64,000 nucleotides of DNA from Aquila chrysaetos chrysaetos (taxonomy: Eukaryota > Chordata > Aves > Accipitriformes > Accipitridae). The notes below the pieces were generated by a model, which saw nothing but the letters and a program-made list of their open reading frames with translations, was not told the DNA's origin and did not search any database. The position numbers and the translations under genes are program-made. Every line of letters starts with the position of its first letter. Position 1 is the stretch's first letter. Positions 23,846 through 37,900 of the stretch are shown in pieces. The DNA lies in contig NC_044011.1 in NCBI RefSeq assembly GCF_900496995.4, forward strand, positions 23,964,041 to 24,028,040, read 5' to 3'.

Positions 23846-25171
23846 ACGCGGGGCATCGGGCCAGCCGGCTACCCGCTCACCCGGCGTGGGAGCTCAGCAG
23901 GCGGCCTCGGCGCCCTTCCGGGGGACCTTCCTTCTCGGTTTGGGGTGACTTCGGGATAACTGCCCCCAGGCCAGGCCGCCCTCAGAAGGTGCAGCAGCCT
24001 TAGGGTGAAATTCCTGTTTGCGTACCCTCCCGGCTCTTGTGTTTGGGCAGGTACCGTGTGGCTCCATGGTACCGCCTCCCGCTGATTCTCCCTAAATTCG
24101 GCCCTGCTGTTTGCGTTTTTACTGACCCTACCTGCCCGTGGGGAAGGCCGGTTGGGCCCGCGTGTGTAAGGGGCGGCTGTCAGCGCGGGGACTGTGAGTG
24201 TACCGCCGGCCTGCTGGCTCCCGGGAATGTATTACGCTCCGTTTCTCTAACAGATGAGGGAGTGTTCAGCAGCATCAAGGCTCTCAAAGTATGCTTAATT
24301 TTAAAATAGCTGAAAGTATCTCATTTTCCATTATTTCTTATGTTATTATAATATGTATAGTTATGTATATTGACATTAGACTTTGTCTTTCAGTGCTACT
24401 GTGATGATGGTTTTGATTTGCTAGGGCTTGAGGAGTCTATGGTAGATTTATTTTAACTGACAGTGTATTCAGAAAAGAGTGGCACTCACATAGTTTCTGA
24501 CAAAATCTGTGATTTCTGAAAAATAGCTACGGTAAAATGAAAATTTCCTTTGGAAGTGACTTTGATCCCTGTCAAAATGTTGTTGCTGTGTTTTATGTTT
24601 CAGCTGAGTTGCACAGTCAAACTGCCACTACACTTTTTTTTTTTTTTTCCTAAAAATGAAAAGATACTGCTATCACATGGTGGTAGGTTAACATCTTCCT
24701 TTTCTTTCCATTTCCAGTCACGCTGGCAGGAAAGAAAATGCCTTCCCCCCCACCCCCCAACCCCCCCCCAAATCAGAGAAAATTAAAGGCTTTCAGGTTT
24801 TTTTTACAAATAATTAAAATTTCATTTCTCATTTTCATGTTTTTGTATGTAGAAAGATATTTTCTGATTAATTTTATAAGTCAAATAGAAATCTCCTTTC
24901 TTGTCCTGTGTAAGTCATCTACTCAAAAGTTTGAATAGCACACGCTGTGTAGTCATGATTCAAACCTATTATGTATAACTACATTGCAGACAAAAATGTA
25001 CCTTTTTTTCCACAGAAGGAAAGGGTATTCTGCAGCTGGAGCTAAATTCTGCGTTGTTCATCCAGTAACTATTAATTAACGGTTACTTACCTATGTACAA
25101 ATACTTATGAAGCACCTTCAATTTTGTAATTTCTTTCTGCGTCAATACAAACACTTAAGGTGCTTCAGGGT

Positions 25172-25210
25172 AAGCATGGAAAATAATTACCCAGCATGGA
25201 AAATAATTAA
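25172..25210. repeat. Two-copy 20-bp tandem duplication
   Basis: The word AGCATGGAAAATAATTA occurs twice with a period of 20 bases. It is a simple recent tandem duplication of non-coding DNA. Confidence 0.85.
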
Positions 25211-28200
25211 CCTACCAGTGAGAAGTACACTAATTTCAGCTGACTGACAGGGTGTCAAGGTACTCTAGAAAAGAGGAGAATGGAAAACCAAAAAGGATTA
25301 AGTTTTGACACTGAAGAAATGGGGTGAAAAGTCTTTTCTGTTGAATACTGGGAGAAGAGATGAAACATTTCCAGCGTTAAACCTTCAGAAACCTACAGCT
25401 GCTTGATCTCTTTGCGAGGAGATTGTTAAATAGCAGTCAATTACCATTTTAATAAATCTGTGACAAAAGACATCTTTGTGCAATGAATTAATTGCAGGGA
25501 TTACTGAGGTTGCAAATCCAAATTCCAAAGAATTGGCTGTGACCATTTCAACAAAGACTGAGGAAGCCAGGGCTGCTGCCAGCGCAGCTGCCAGCTCCAG
25601 CTGTGACTGAATCAAGCTACCTCACCAAATGTCAAGGGAGAACAGCAGCAACACCAGCTTCATGTTTCCAGGCCTTATCTGTAAAGGGAGTCATCAGACA
25701 TTATCAATTTTAATTTGCTGTTCAGCCATTAGCAGCTGCCAGGAAGACAAATGAACATAAAAGATGTATTAGGAGAGAAAGGTAAACATAGGGAGTTTAC
25801 CATGCTGCTGCATCTCAGAGCTCATGACACTTGTCGCTTGCATTTTTTTTACCTCGATAAAATCTCCACCAAGTATCTGTCTCTTAGAAAGACTGGAGCA
25901 AACACCAAGTACCCACATAACCCTCATCTGACCCCAGTTTGTGAGGTGGCTGTGGCACAAATAGGAACTATGGGCTAGCGACAGAGGGTGTAAATTGCAC
26001 CTCCGTGCACGAGTGGACTATCCGCTCACTCCAGGCAGGGTGTGGAGACCCTTCCTGCTCTCGCAGCATGGGGACAGACGGAGCTTGCCGGCAGAGCAGT
26101 GCCATCATGCGAGGTTGCCTGTGATAATCAGCTCCAGGCTGGCTGGGTCTTGACCCTTAAATTGCAGCATAAACCTTTTGCCGGTGGTTGTGGCAACTAT
26201 TTCATGTTGCATTGTCTCTAATCCTCAGCAAAATTTCTGTAGCCAGAAAAAGAGGCTGGGAGCTCCAGACTAAAAGCCTGGCGCTGCTTGTTAAAGAATG
26301 TTGCTGCTCAGTGTAACGCTGGGCTCTCCACCTTACGGGAGCTAATGTAGCTCTGTTTCTCAGCTCCTGCTGTGAGGACTTCTCTGGCCTTGTTGCATGA
26401 GAGCTGCGTTGTAAACTATTCTAAAAATCGATGAAAAATTAGCAATTATCTTAGTTTCTGAGATACCCTTACAGGGAGTTTTAGTTAGTACTCAAAGTAT
26501 GTCTAAAACTTTACAAAAATGGAAGAAATCCTTAATAAAAGGGACAAATGAAACTGGAGGTATATCTGAAACTGTTTTATTGTGTCTGGCAGTAATGACT
26601 AAAATGAAGTCAGAAATTCCATGGCATTTATAGACATATCAAACCGTATGGACTGAACTGTGTTTCTCAGATTTATATCTGTAAAACCAGCATCGAGGGA
26701 TGGTACACAGCTGAGCAAAGATCCAAGACACGAGGGCAAGGTAAAGTTTCAAGACACACATTGCAAGACTGAGGTTCTGAACTTTCCATCACGATGTCTC
26801 TGTGTCAGAAAAAAATGATAGTCTTTTATAACTAACTACCTGTTTCAGAATCTGTTAATTTTACTCTCCAACATGGCCCCTTTTTGATAAGTACACGAAG
26901 AAAATTGTTTTTGCAAAGAATTACCCATTTTTTGGCTTTTACTGGTCTTCAAGAAAAATGGCATAATCCTGCCTGCTTTCAGTATTAGTTTGGCATATAT
27001 TACTGCAAATTTAATAACTATTAATCTAACAGTTGTTAGATTGCTGGCAACAATACAAGCAAACTATGAAAAGCCTTTATTTTAGCAATAGGAAATACTT
27101 GCTTGACAGTGATTGCCTGTCTCTCTAAACTATATAAAAATTCCTTTATTTGATTTCAGAAAAAATGCCTCAACACCTTTAAACTATAAAATCCTGACAT
27201 GATGACAATGTATTAGCAGTATTTGGTGGGAAGCACATTATAAGATGTTTGAATACTTTAATGCTACCCAAGCAGACATTCATTATGCTGTTGTTAGTGT
27301 AATCTCTCTAGTATACACAGTTTTAATCCCTAATCCCCTGACCATATCTAAGTGGTCTGCACAGGCAAGCCTATTACCAGGAAGAATACTTTTGTACCTA
27401 CCATGGAAAAATTGTAGGATGTTCACCAACAAGAAGAAAAAAAAAGGAAAAATACTGTATTAGAGTAACTAGTCCAGTGGTTTGTTGAAGACCTGAAGGC
27501 TTAATTCAGTGATGCTAGTGAAATTAAAAGCAGTGTTTATCAATCTGAGAGGAGTCCAGAACAAAGCAATAGTGTAGGTACTGTAACATCCACTGCAGCT
27601 AGCTGGTGATTTAAAGAAGATAAAACATCCTTTCACAAGTTAAATGTTGTGTTATGATTTAAACTAGATAAATAAACAGAAGGTGTACTTGTGTTCTCAT
27701 CCATGCTGGTCTCTGCATGATACAGACATACTACGACCAACTCCTCTTTCAGTTCCTGCCTTAAAACCCGTTTCTTCTAAGACATCTATAACAACTTGGT
27801 GATCCAGAAGGTAACATATAGAAAGACTGCTGTGAAATTACATCAACTAACTCTCCTCTGAATGTTAGATGTATTCCTAAGGCCCAGCCTCACCACCCTA
27901 AATCACATTGAGAAATCCCCTTACATCTCATTGATTTTTGACAACTTGAAGTGAACAAGATTGGGTACAAACAGGGATGGGGGAAAAAAAAAAGGCTTTC
28001 AACATAGATGGTCAACTGGGGGCAGAGATTTGAAAAAATGCCTAAAGAATTTAGGAATGCACATCCTGCATCTCCAGACAGATTTATAATCCTGAATCAT
28101 ATAAACAGTTTTGAAATCCACCTTTATTTCTTGCCTAAGAGTACAACAACTGCTGTATTAAATCAGGTTAAACAGCGGTCAAAGATCTGCAGCTGAGAAG

Positions 28201-28901
28201 ATTTTTGAGCCAGAGGGAAGGTCTCCTGCTAAATACTGTTTGAGATAATTTTTCATCATGTCTAACCACTTTTTCAACACAGGCACACTTTTAACATCTA
28301 CCCCATTCTGTAGCAGGAAGTTTTGCAGTTTAATTCTTGGTGCCTGAAGAAATACCTCTTTAAATTTTAGTAATTATTGTCATCACGTAAAATATATAGG
28401 TCAGTGTAATGCAAGAAAGTCCTACGCCCTGTATAGTAGCATTACCATTCAGATGCTACATGTCTCCTTTTCAACAGCTACAGGCATTGGCATTCACTAC
28501 CTTTTTACTGGAAGCAAGCGCAGGGAATGTCAAGTTTGTATTTCACTGCTGGAACAACATCTATTTCATATGAACACACTAAAATGTCATCAAAACAAGA
28601 ATCTGGAAAATACTTTTGAAAAGTACTCAGAATGATGCTTTAAGAATGCCTGCACTGACTTATCATGAAAAAAAAAGTTTGTGATTTTCACAATGCAAGT
28701 TGTTTCTTCCAGTGTTTTAACAGACCGCAGGTGATCCAGGAACTTGTTGCACATTTAAGGAAATATCTGGTATTGTAAAATATGATATTACTTGATAAAA
28801 TCCACACAATTAAAATACTATGTGCAGGGATAATGAGAGAAGTACCATTTGTTATTCCTTTCAGAAAAAAAAAACTAATGAAGGCATAAGACAGCAGTTT
28901 A

Positions 28902-28940
28902 AACATCATTAACATTAATATTAACATTATTAACATTATA
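28902..28940. repeat. Degenerate tandem repeat (TTAACATTA-like)
   Basis: Four to five imperfect copies of a 6-9 bp AT-rich unit with a shared AACATTA core lie in intergenic DNA. No function is inferred. Confidence 0.7.
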
Positions 28941-31900
28941 GTTGACAAGTATAATGTTAAGACCAACTGGAAAACTCAAGAGAGAAAACTCAAAGATCTC
29001 CAGAAGGGAGGGAGAGGAGCACCTGGGAGGAAAGAGAGGGGAAGTTGTGTCTTTGGTTTTCAATGATGCAGATGCTGTTTCTCAGTCATCTGAATTTCAG
29101 TGCTGTATATGCAAGCATTGTAAGTTTAGGAGATGATCAGATTCAACAGAACAAAACACCTAATGAAAACATTTTGTTGTTTGGATCAAATTTCCCCTCC
29201 GTAAAAGGACATCCATGAAGTCTCCAAGTAATTTGAATAGCTGTGGCATTTTTGTGCTTCAGAGTAACAACAAGAAGTACTCCATGTTTCTGGAGTCTTG
29301 ACCATCACAGCCTTCAGACATCTGATTTTGCAATCCTGACAGGTCTGTGCACAAACACTTTTGAAAGCTTAAATACTGTATAAGAACAACTTCTGTATAT
29401 AAATTTTAATCAACCATGAATTGTAGGGCTCTCTAATAATCTCTAAGTAAGCTGACTAGAATCATGTTTTCTCAGGAAGACTGTAACTCTTTTCCAATGG
29501 AAACAACTATCTAACATTAGAGACTAACTTGTTACTACTGTCAGGAATAAATGCCTGTCCTCACACTGCCACATCAGCCTGCACCCAGGTTCCTATCTCC
29601 TGCTCACCCATTCTGCTTCTGTGTTTCTTCTGGCTTGATGCAAGCATGCACGTACAGAAAAATTCACTAAGCAGGGAAATCCTGTCTCCTGGTAGGAAAT
29701 ATTCACACTCTTGTCTCCAAACAGTGTGAGTGGATATTACCAGCAGCAGAGCTCACCCCAGTCCTCCTTCAACTCTAGAATCTTCAGCTCTGCCCTGTCA
29801 CCCAGTTAATCCATGCTGCTTCCTCTTAGCCTCCCACAACAAAAAAACTACCCAGGGAAATTCCTGGAGAACATTTTAGTAGTATTCTTCTGGGCTCCAT
29901 AGTTTGCCTCCTTTGCATTTGTGAAAACAGATCTTTAGAAATATTAAAGTACAAGAGGATGCACAACATTGCTTCTGGTAAAACTGCTTCAGAGTGATAA
30001 AATGAAACCATTTTCTGGGACATGGCCCAGGCAAGAAGCCTGTCAAGAAAGGGAAATAATGCATGTTTAAATAATTGTAGGGAAAAAAAAAAAAAATCCT
30101 TCAGGATGACATCTGAAGGATGCAGTAGGTGTTCTGGGGCAGGGCACTTTTTTTGAGAGCCAGCATGAAGTCTCTAGCAGGGTGCCTACTGCTGAATCCC
30201 TGCTACTTTATGGCCTGGGCATATTATGCCTGACCTGGGCATCATCAAAAGACTGTCCAGAGATTGACCAGAGCTAGGTGTCAGGAACAACAGCTAATTC
30301 AGGCTTCGGGGAACACCAGGAAGCTCATTCTTCCAAGTTTGATTCAAGGTCTATACAAGGTGCTCTAGGCGAGTTCTTCAGGAGCCCAGAAGATCACAAG
30401 GGATATCTCGTTATCCAAACTCAACCCACTGCTCTACTTTCAGAGCAGAATTTGAGTATGTTGATATGAGTCATAATTTTGTTAGTGGACAAAGAGAATT
30501 GGAGTCTGCAGGTGAGGCTGACAGACCCCATCTAGGGAACATGTGGTAAACCAGTCCTGAAGGGACACATGATGAGTTGGTCAATACTGGCTCCACAATC
30601 AAGATGAAGTAATAGTAAAAACAAAAGTCTTCCAGTCTCTACTATTCTCCTTTCATACCTTCTTGTAGCCCATAAGAGCAGTGGAAGGCAATACTCCTGA
30701 AGCTATTCATGAAGTAGAATAACAAAAAGCAGGTCTTTTACAAACAGAGCAGCCACTCCTCTGCTGACTCCAGCCTTCACTGGGTATTTCAGGCAGCAAA
30801 CTCTCAGCCCATTCACTATTCTATCCACTCTTTGTTCCAGCATAATTTGCAAACAAATCTTCTGAGGAGTAAAGTATCCTTTATAAAACTTCCAAATAAT
30901 TTATGTCAAGTTTGTTAACAAACTTTTTTTTGCAGATGTCTACATTTAACTAATTCCTTATATGGACATGCCGCAACCAGATTATCTTCAGATGTCAGAG
31001 AGATTTGCTCATTCCATATTTTCTTCCCTTGCCTAAACTTGTTTGTCCCCAGTTTCTCAGTAGCCCATCACTTATGAGAAAGTCTGTATTACCCAGCAAA
31101 TCTTGGCTAAGTATCCCTTGCTGTAGGATATGTAATGCAGAGACTGTGCAAGTGTTGCCTTCTGATATAAGCCTTTCATGCGAGGACTAAGAAGCTGGAA
31201 AAAAGGAAAATACCTCAAAAGGCAGGTGCATGAAATTTACCTGACAAAGAACTCCTCTTTTTTTCTATTGATTTTTCTATGCCTTTGTCTTTTTGTAAGA
31301 AGGTATGAAAAAAACCCCACACTTTTATCTTGTAGGGATGTTTCTTTAGACTGTCACCATTTAAAAACTAATATGTTCAACCAAACCCAACTATGTATTT
31401 TAAGGGAGGTTGAATTGACTCAACCAGGATGTTAGTGGTGTCTAAAAGTCATTCTACCCTCGCTCCAGAAAGAAACATGGTGTATTTTTAGTGAATGTTT
31501 ATTTTTGTTTGGGGTTCCTTTTTCATGGAAAGTTCCAAGAGCTCTGTGTACCAGATAGCTTGGCCACAGTTTACAAGTTATTGGTAAATCAGTTTGTCTC
31601 AGACTAGCCATTTAAGCTTCTGAAGAATTGCTTATCTTCAGGAGGTATCTTCCTATAACACTTTCAGTGTGTTTACTCACCACAGGGTCATTGCTCTTAG
31701 TCACCCTGGTACTTACACTTATCTTCTGAATTGCAGCATAATTCCCAGAGAAAGCATTTGAATAATAGTGATAGCTGATATTTTGAAGATGACAAAACAT
31801 TTGTGCTAAGGCACTTCTTTGTTAGTTAGCCTTTCAGACTTGTTCAGTGTCGATAATCATGATAGCATTTATTGACAGCAGGTTGACTCATAGTGATGCC

Positions 31901-34900
31901 CTGTGACACATGGTTAGAACCATTAATCAAACAGCTAGACAAGATCTTCTTATATTTTTAATCTCAAATCATGTTTTTAATCTAGCCTATTTAGAAAAAG
32001 ATCCGGAGTTTACTTTTAATTACTCTCCAGGGAGGAGAGGGGTAAGGCAAACAATTCCTTAAGATGAAGTAATGATGCGCTTTAATTGACAGTCAGAAGT
32101 CATGGCCCATATTCTTCTGGTTTAGCAATCCACAATGCCCCATGGGCTTTCAGAACATGTACAATTATGGAATGAGGAAAACTTCGGGCATAGCTCCATG
32201 TTCTTCTTGGCATTCTTAGAGAGCAATGGGAGTGTCTAAGAGGATTCTGTAAATGCAGATTAGCTTTTCCACAGAAACAACACAGATTATTTCCCCATGT
32301 AGACAAGCCATAGTTTCTTCACCTGATGCCTCACAGAGACATTTTCTCTGGCTTTTGTCACAGCCCTCTTTACTAGCACAATTTATAGTACAGGAGCCCC
32401 AAGCCTGTCCCTTTCCATGACTCGCATCTCTCTAACATGAGGAAATCCAGCTCAACAACCCTGAGATTGATCAGGAAGACTGACCAGATAAGGAGGCCTG
32501 CTTACACAGGATCAGCAACTGGGGCTCCCACCGTGACCTGGTTTCTCACCACAATCACCAGTCCCAAAAATGAACTAGTCAGTTGGCACCAGGTAATAAG
32601 GTGGGATGAATCCCAAACACTGATGGCCAGTCCCAGCAGTGCCGCTGCCCTTGTACTCCATTCAGTCTGTAATTTGTTTACAAACAAAAGCTACATGTTA
32701 GCAAAAACTATTATTGTTTAGCTTCTCCACTAGCTATTGGAAGATGGATATTAATGGAATGAGTTTTGAGGATGCAAGGAAAATATTACTATACTCCTTT
32801 CTGTGTGTGAGCTTAAAGTCTCAAAGTACATGCCAGACATCTATCTTTTTAGAAGTTTTATGTAGAAAGCAGAGATAAGTAAGCATTAATTGTACCCTAT
32901 GAACTACATAAATACTGTATCCTTGCAAGGCTTACATGAAAAGTATTTGGAATAACCTTTCTATAAAAGCTACAACGCAGTAAGTCTGCTCATTCTTCCC
33001 CTTTGTGGTATAAAATTCCAAAGCTCCAGCGTATCAGTTTTAGGTCATGCATCAGCGAATATAAACGAATTTCCCTCTGATCTTCTTTCTGAGGTTATTT
33101 CTCAGCCATTGGTGTTTATCTTATACATTGCGTGTCCCCTAGATAATTGAAAAGTGGACAGAAAGGTAGGTTTTATTTTTTTTTTTCCAACTACTCTGGA
33201 AGTCTGCAAATGATAAAACAGGTGGGTCTTTTCACTGTCCAGCATCCTAGGATAACAGCTGAGTAGTCTACTGTCACTAACAAAATAATGATTCTGATGA
33301 ATAGTGATCAACAGCTGCATCCTGTATCCAAAATAATAAAGAGGCAGGGACCCAGCTATTATGATAGTCACGTAATAGTTACTCAGTCAATCAGCTCTCA
33401 CATCTAGGTAATTTAATACATTTAATTGCCTTTGGCCTCCTGCATTTCTTCTCCATCTTCTGACTGACTGCTCTCAGTGAATATAAATGGGAATGACCTG
33501 CAAGGCAGCTTCTCTGCAGTGAAGGCTTCTGAGTAGATGCAGTAACTACCACATCCTCCGTCATGTGTCTGGGCTCTTTTTAGCCAAACTGCCTTGCCCC
33601 AGTCTCTGTATATGTTCCAACTAAAATTCACATATCCTTTTCTTATGAGGAGTTGGAATAGGATTTTGGCAAAGAAAGCAAGGACAACAGCATGAGTTTT
33701 GGATGTGCTGAAGAGGAGAGTTGTGGCAGAAACGCTGTGCTGGAAAAAATTTCCTGTCCTGAGGGCATTTTTAGGACTTCAGAAACTCTCACATCCTGCA
33801 CTAGGTTAGAGCCATCTTTTAGATGGGGAGAGCAGTCAGACAGAAAGGCAACAAAATAAGTAGCAGGCTAGTTGTTAAGACACTCAAGTTGTACAAAATC
33901 CAGCATCAAGCTTGTACCTGCAAGCTGCTCCAACTATGGATTTTGTCAGCTCAGCCAGCCATGGAGCAATATGGCTGTCAGCCAGGACTCAATGAGTTCA
34001 GGTTGTCTGTCAGCTCAGGAGAAGCCTGAAAAAAAAGCCATGGAGATAATATGTTGGCATCTAACCTGGTTCTGAAAATTGTTTGGCTGACAAGGTTGTG
34101 TTGGGACACCACTGAGAACAAATTCAGACTCTGCAAAATTATTTCATTTCAGTGAGCTGACTAATTCATACCAAAAAAACCTCAACAAACCCCCAACTAA
34201 GTTTTATTAAGCTTTTCCTGACCAACTCTATCGATGCCCTTTTTTCCCCCTAATTAATCAAAGGCACTTTGTACAGACATTTTCTGGCTCACCATGACAT
34301 CTGCTGTCGTTACATTTCAGAGAGGCTCTCTTTCACATATTCTTGCAGATGTTGTGCAAAACAGTCAATAAAGTCAATACGGGAAGGAGGTATTGATGAG
34401 TTGCATTACAACTCCACCCTTGGAATAAAGGATCCTCCCCACCACCTTTTCCTTCAGACCCTCCCCACTGCCTTTTCCTTCAGTCATCCACACACATACT
34501 TCCCAACCTCACAAACACAGCTGGAAGTAAAGCAAGTAGGGAACAGTTTTCCTATCCAAGTGTTCAGGAAGATGATTCACAAGCAGTGAAACCAGAGCAG
34601 GAGCTAGGACTGCTGAAATGGCAGCATGAGCAGTGCTCATACAAACCCTGGCAACACAGATACTTTTTATTTAAGTTGCAATAAACCCAGGTAAGTTTCT
34701 TAAGTTCCTGGCCCTAAGGTCTTCCGGTGTTAATCTCTGTTAAATGTCCTTGAGCACTGTCTCAATAAAACAGTTCTTGTATTACCTTTCTACAGTGAAA
34801 ATGTCTTTTTTTGTCTTTCATTTAATTGTTATTCATTGAGGCAAAGAACACAGATCCAACTGAGTCATTGAGGCAGTTCCCTGTTATCATGGGTAACTGT

Positions 34901-37900
34901 GTAATTCAGGCTGATTCATAGTTGACCAAGCTCTTTCTTAAAAGTATTTTTGTTTATCCCTTGCAATTTCCATTGAGTAGCTGTTCCAGAAGCTTACTAG
35001 TGAGAATCTGTCTTCCAATTTCAAGCTGGAATCTACTGCTAGCAAATTTATCATTCTAATTATTTGGTGCCAGCATTGTTCTATAGCATAGATAGCTCTT
35101 TTTTTCTTTCTCTGCTGTTCATCACTACTACCACTCCTAGCAATACAACTAGAAAGAGTGGTTTATCTCCTCTTGGGTTCTGGGTTTCCTCTGCTAAGCA
35201 AGAAAAGCTTTTAAAATCTCTTACTGTCTGGGAAGAGATTAAAGTAGGTAAGAACATAGGGGCTTAATTTTCCATATTGTAGCAGGAGCCTTCCTTCGCT
35301 CCTGCTCCAAACTGAAATCACCTCTTCAGTGACTGGAATCACAATGTTCCCTTACAGTTTGAAGCCCTCTTCACATATTAAATAGCAACAAAAATGTATC
35401 ATCAATGTGCATTAGCCAGCCTTACATCAGTTCTACTCTGTCTCCACCTACAACAACTACTTCTGGAGACCATGTGGACAACTATTTGACAAGCTGCTTA
35501 GCTACTGACAACTAGCAATCCAAGATGGGGAGGTGTCACCAGTGACAGTCACCTCCTTGTTCAGTTTCAAGCAAGCTTTTGGTTAGCCAAGAGACTGCTG
35601 CAGCTCTGGGTGAACTCTGTACAGGCTTCAGGATGTCTAAGACCACTTTCTTGGAAGTTTCACTGCCACTAATGGTGATTCCAGGTCTACAACACAGTCC
35701 TTGTGCCATCTAGTCTGAGCTGGCCAAACCTGTAAGCAGCTATATGTGAAACCACTCAGAATTAATATCTAAAGCAGAAAATATGCAATTCTTTGTTTCC
35801 TCTCCTCTACTTGGCCATTAGGGCATCACTGCAGTTGTTACTAGGTTCAGCCAAGTCCACCACCAATACACAGGGAATACCTCATTTGTATTCAAAAAGT
35901 GATACATAGAAGTTGACAGCAGTTCACAAAGTAGTTAAAAAGCAGATGGGTTATCAGAAACCAGAAGGAAATAATTGTTTTCTTCAGTTTAACCTCAAAC
36001 CTCAGTAAACCATCCAAGATGTCACACAGGAAAATCCCTGAGTATAAACACCACACTGGTGTGTCATGTCCCGTGTATCATTATCCCATGCTATAGCTGT
36101 CCAGAATGCTGTGCAGCTTTGTTGGACAAGAAGTAGACTGTGGATTCAGTGATTCATAAAGCAGAAGCTTTAGCCAGAACATACAAAGTTTGTCAGTGCT
36201 ATTTTTCTCTGCATTTATTCTGCATTAATCGCAGTATAGAAACGTATCACAGAAAATAGAAAATCAATTCCTATGAAGAAATATAATCTTTCTTACAGTG
36301 GGTTTCATGAAGTTCCTGAGATGTTCCAGGAATCAGTTAGACAACTTGCCTTTTGACTTTATGTCATTCATTAGTTGTGTTTCAACAGGACCTGTTTTTT
36401 ACGGCAATCAATCAGCAAATTTGTCAAGCAACATTACAGCAATCTGTCCATGGTTGTATTAGGTTGTTCATGACTGGAAAAGAGGGAGCTTTCCATGACT
36501 GCACTAACAGCTGGTATCAATTCCTGCTACTTTGAAATATACACTGCGTGTCTTTGTGCGAGATACAAAAATCTTTATTCTATTTTTATTTCTATTTCTA
36601 GAAAGCTTTAACATTGCTTTTATGCATAACTTTTAACACTTGGTAGGTTTTAGTAACTAGAACATTTGGTAGTACCACTGACAACATTTCCACTGGATTA
36701 TTTCTCTTAAACATTTCACACGTTAGGAAGATATTGAAAGAAAGACTATATATACTTCTATAACCCATACAGTTTTAAAGCATTTCTCATACAATGATAT
36801 TTACTTAGAAATTCTTACCCACAGGTCATTCAGACCAACAGAAATTTTCTATCTAAGGGTCTTTACACCAGTACGTTAAATGAAATCAGTACCTCAGAGG
36901 ACAGTTATAATGACATACATGTTATCATAAAATGTTAAAGTCTTTTGTCATTGAAAACACTTATTTCTGGACTTCTCATAGTTCATCCTGTTCCTTTGGC
37001 AGAAGCCACGTGATTTTAATGACTATATTAATCACTTTACACTTAAGCTTTCTGAAAGTCCTGACTTGCAGAAGCAGCATCATTTCTGGTCTGAGAAAGC
37101 AAAGGTGGCAGTGATCACAGTCCCAAAGACCGAGCAGGGAGCTAGTTTACATACTGGTTTTATTCCAGATTAATTGTTTAGGGAGTATGGTTGGCACATG
37201 AACAGTTGAGCCAAATGCTAAGGGCCAAGTCGGAGAAAGGAATGAGGACTCCTTTCATTGCCAGTGGCAACTGCTGGAGCAGCCAGAGATCACATTGAGC
37301 CACAGATGCTGGGGAGAAATATGACTGGGGCTGGGATGAGAAAAAGACACACATTGGAGTAAGAGAAAAAATAAGCAGGAACCATGGGAAAAGGAAGATG
37401 CTGGACAGAAGATACAGCCAGTGACACACTGCACAAAAAATAGAAATTGGTGTGGTTGCTTCTTATACCCAATGTTGTGGGTCAACTACAAAAAGGGGTC
37501 ACTGGCCAGTCCTTGTGCACTCCACAGCCCGCAGTCTCCTAGGGGAACGTTACCAGTCCTTTTTGAAACATGCCTCATTGCCATCTCCTTCTCTTTTCTC
37601 ATTCCTCTGCTTTCCCACCAGACAGTATCCTGTTTGCTGTCACTGCATCTGACTGTGCCTTTACGAACCAGGATTATAGGGAATTATTTGCTGCCAAACC
37701 ACCAGAAGCTTGTTCAATATGCCAGACAGAGCCTCAAAGTTGTCGGCAATGTTTATAAATAAAAATTTACTAAAACAAATACGAGATCATATCATGTGCA
37801 TTTCCTAAGCACATGTAGCTAAACTGTTTCCAAAACTATGTACTATTCCCATAAGACTAAGTTGCATACCACGTAAAATGTGATCTAACTCATAAGTGAG

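Larger units (their letters stand above)
22660..24240 (-). promoter_or_regulatory. ENPP1: CpG island and ENPP1 promoter
   Basis: This 1.6-kb region is very rich in G, C and CpG, in contrast with the AT-rich flanks, and covers the first ENPP1 exon. Many C-rich GC-box-like motifs occur, with an AT-rich hairpin at 23220-23242 and a G-rich minus-strand tract at 23245-23278. A CRE-like TGACATCA lies at about 23457. The transcription start cannot be placed exactly and is expected within about 100 bp upstream of 23187. The island reaches about 1 kb upstream of the gene, so a divergent transcript is possible. Long open frames here on both strands reflect the scarcity of stop codons in GC-rich DNA. 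Confidence 0.88.

Noticed and set aside
22565-23959. Many long open frames on both strands in the CpG island
   Set aside because: They are rich in Pro, Arg, Ala and Gly and overlap each other in several frames. GC-rich DNA has few stops. Only the frame ending in the KDPNTYKVLSL exon has homology.
25385-25615. Minus-strand 76-codon frame with alanine-rich start
   Set aside because: The alanine run comes from a GCTGCC-type local repeat; no homology and no splice context.
28902-28940. CRISPR-like array
   Set aside because: The repeats are short, imperfect, contiguous and AT-rich, without spacers, in a vertebrate genome.
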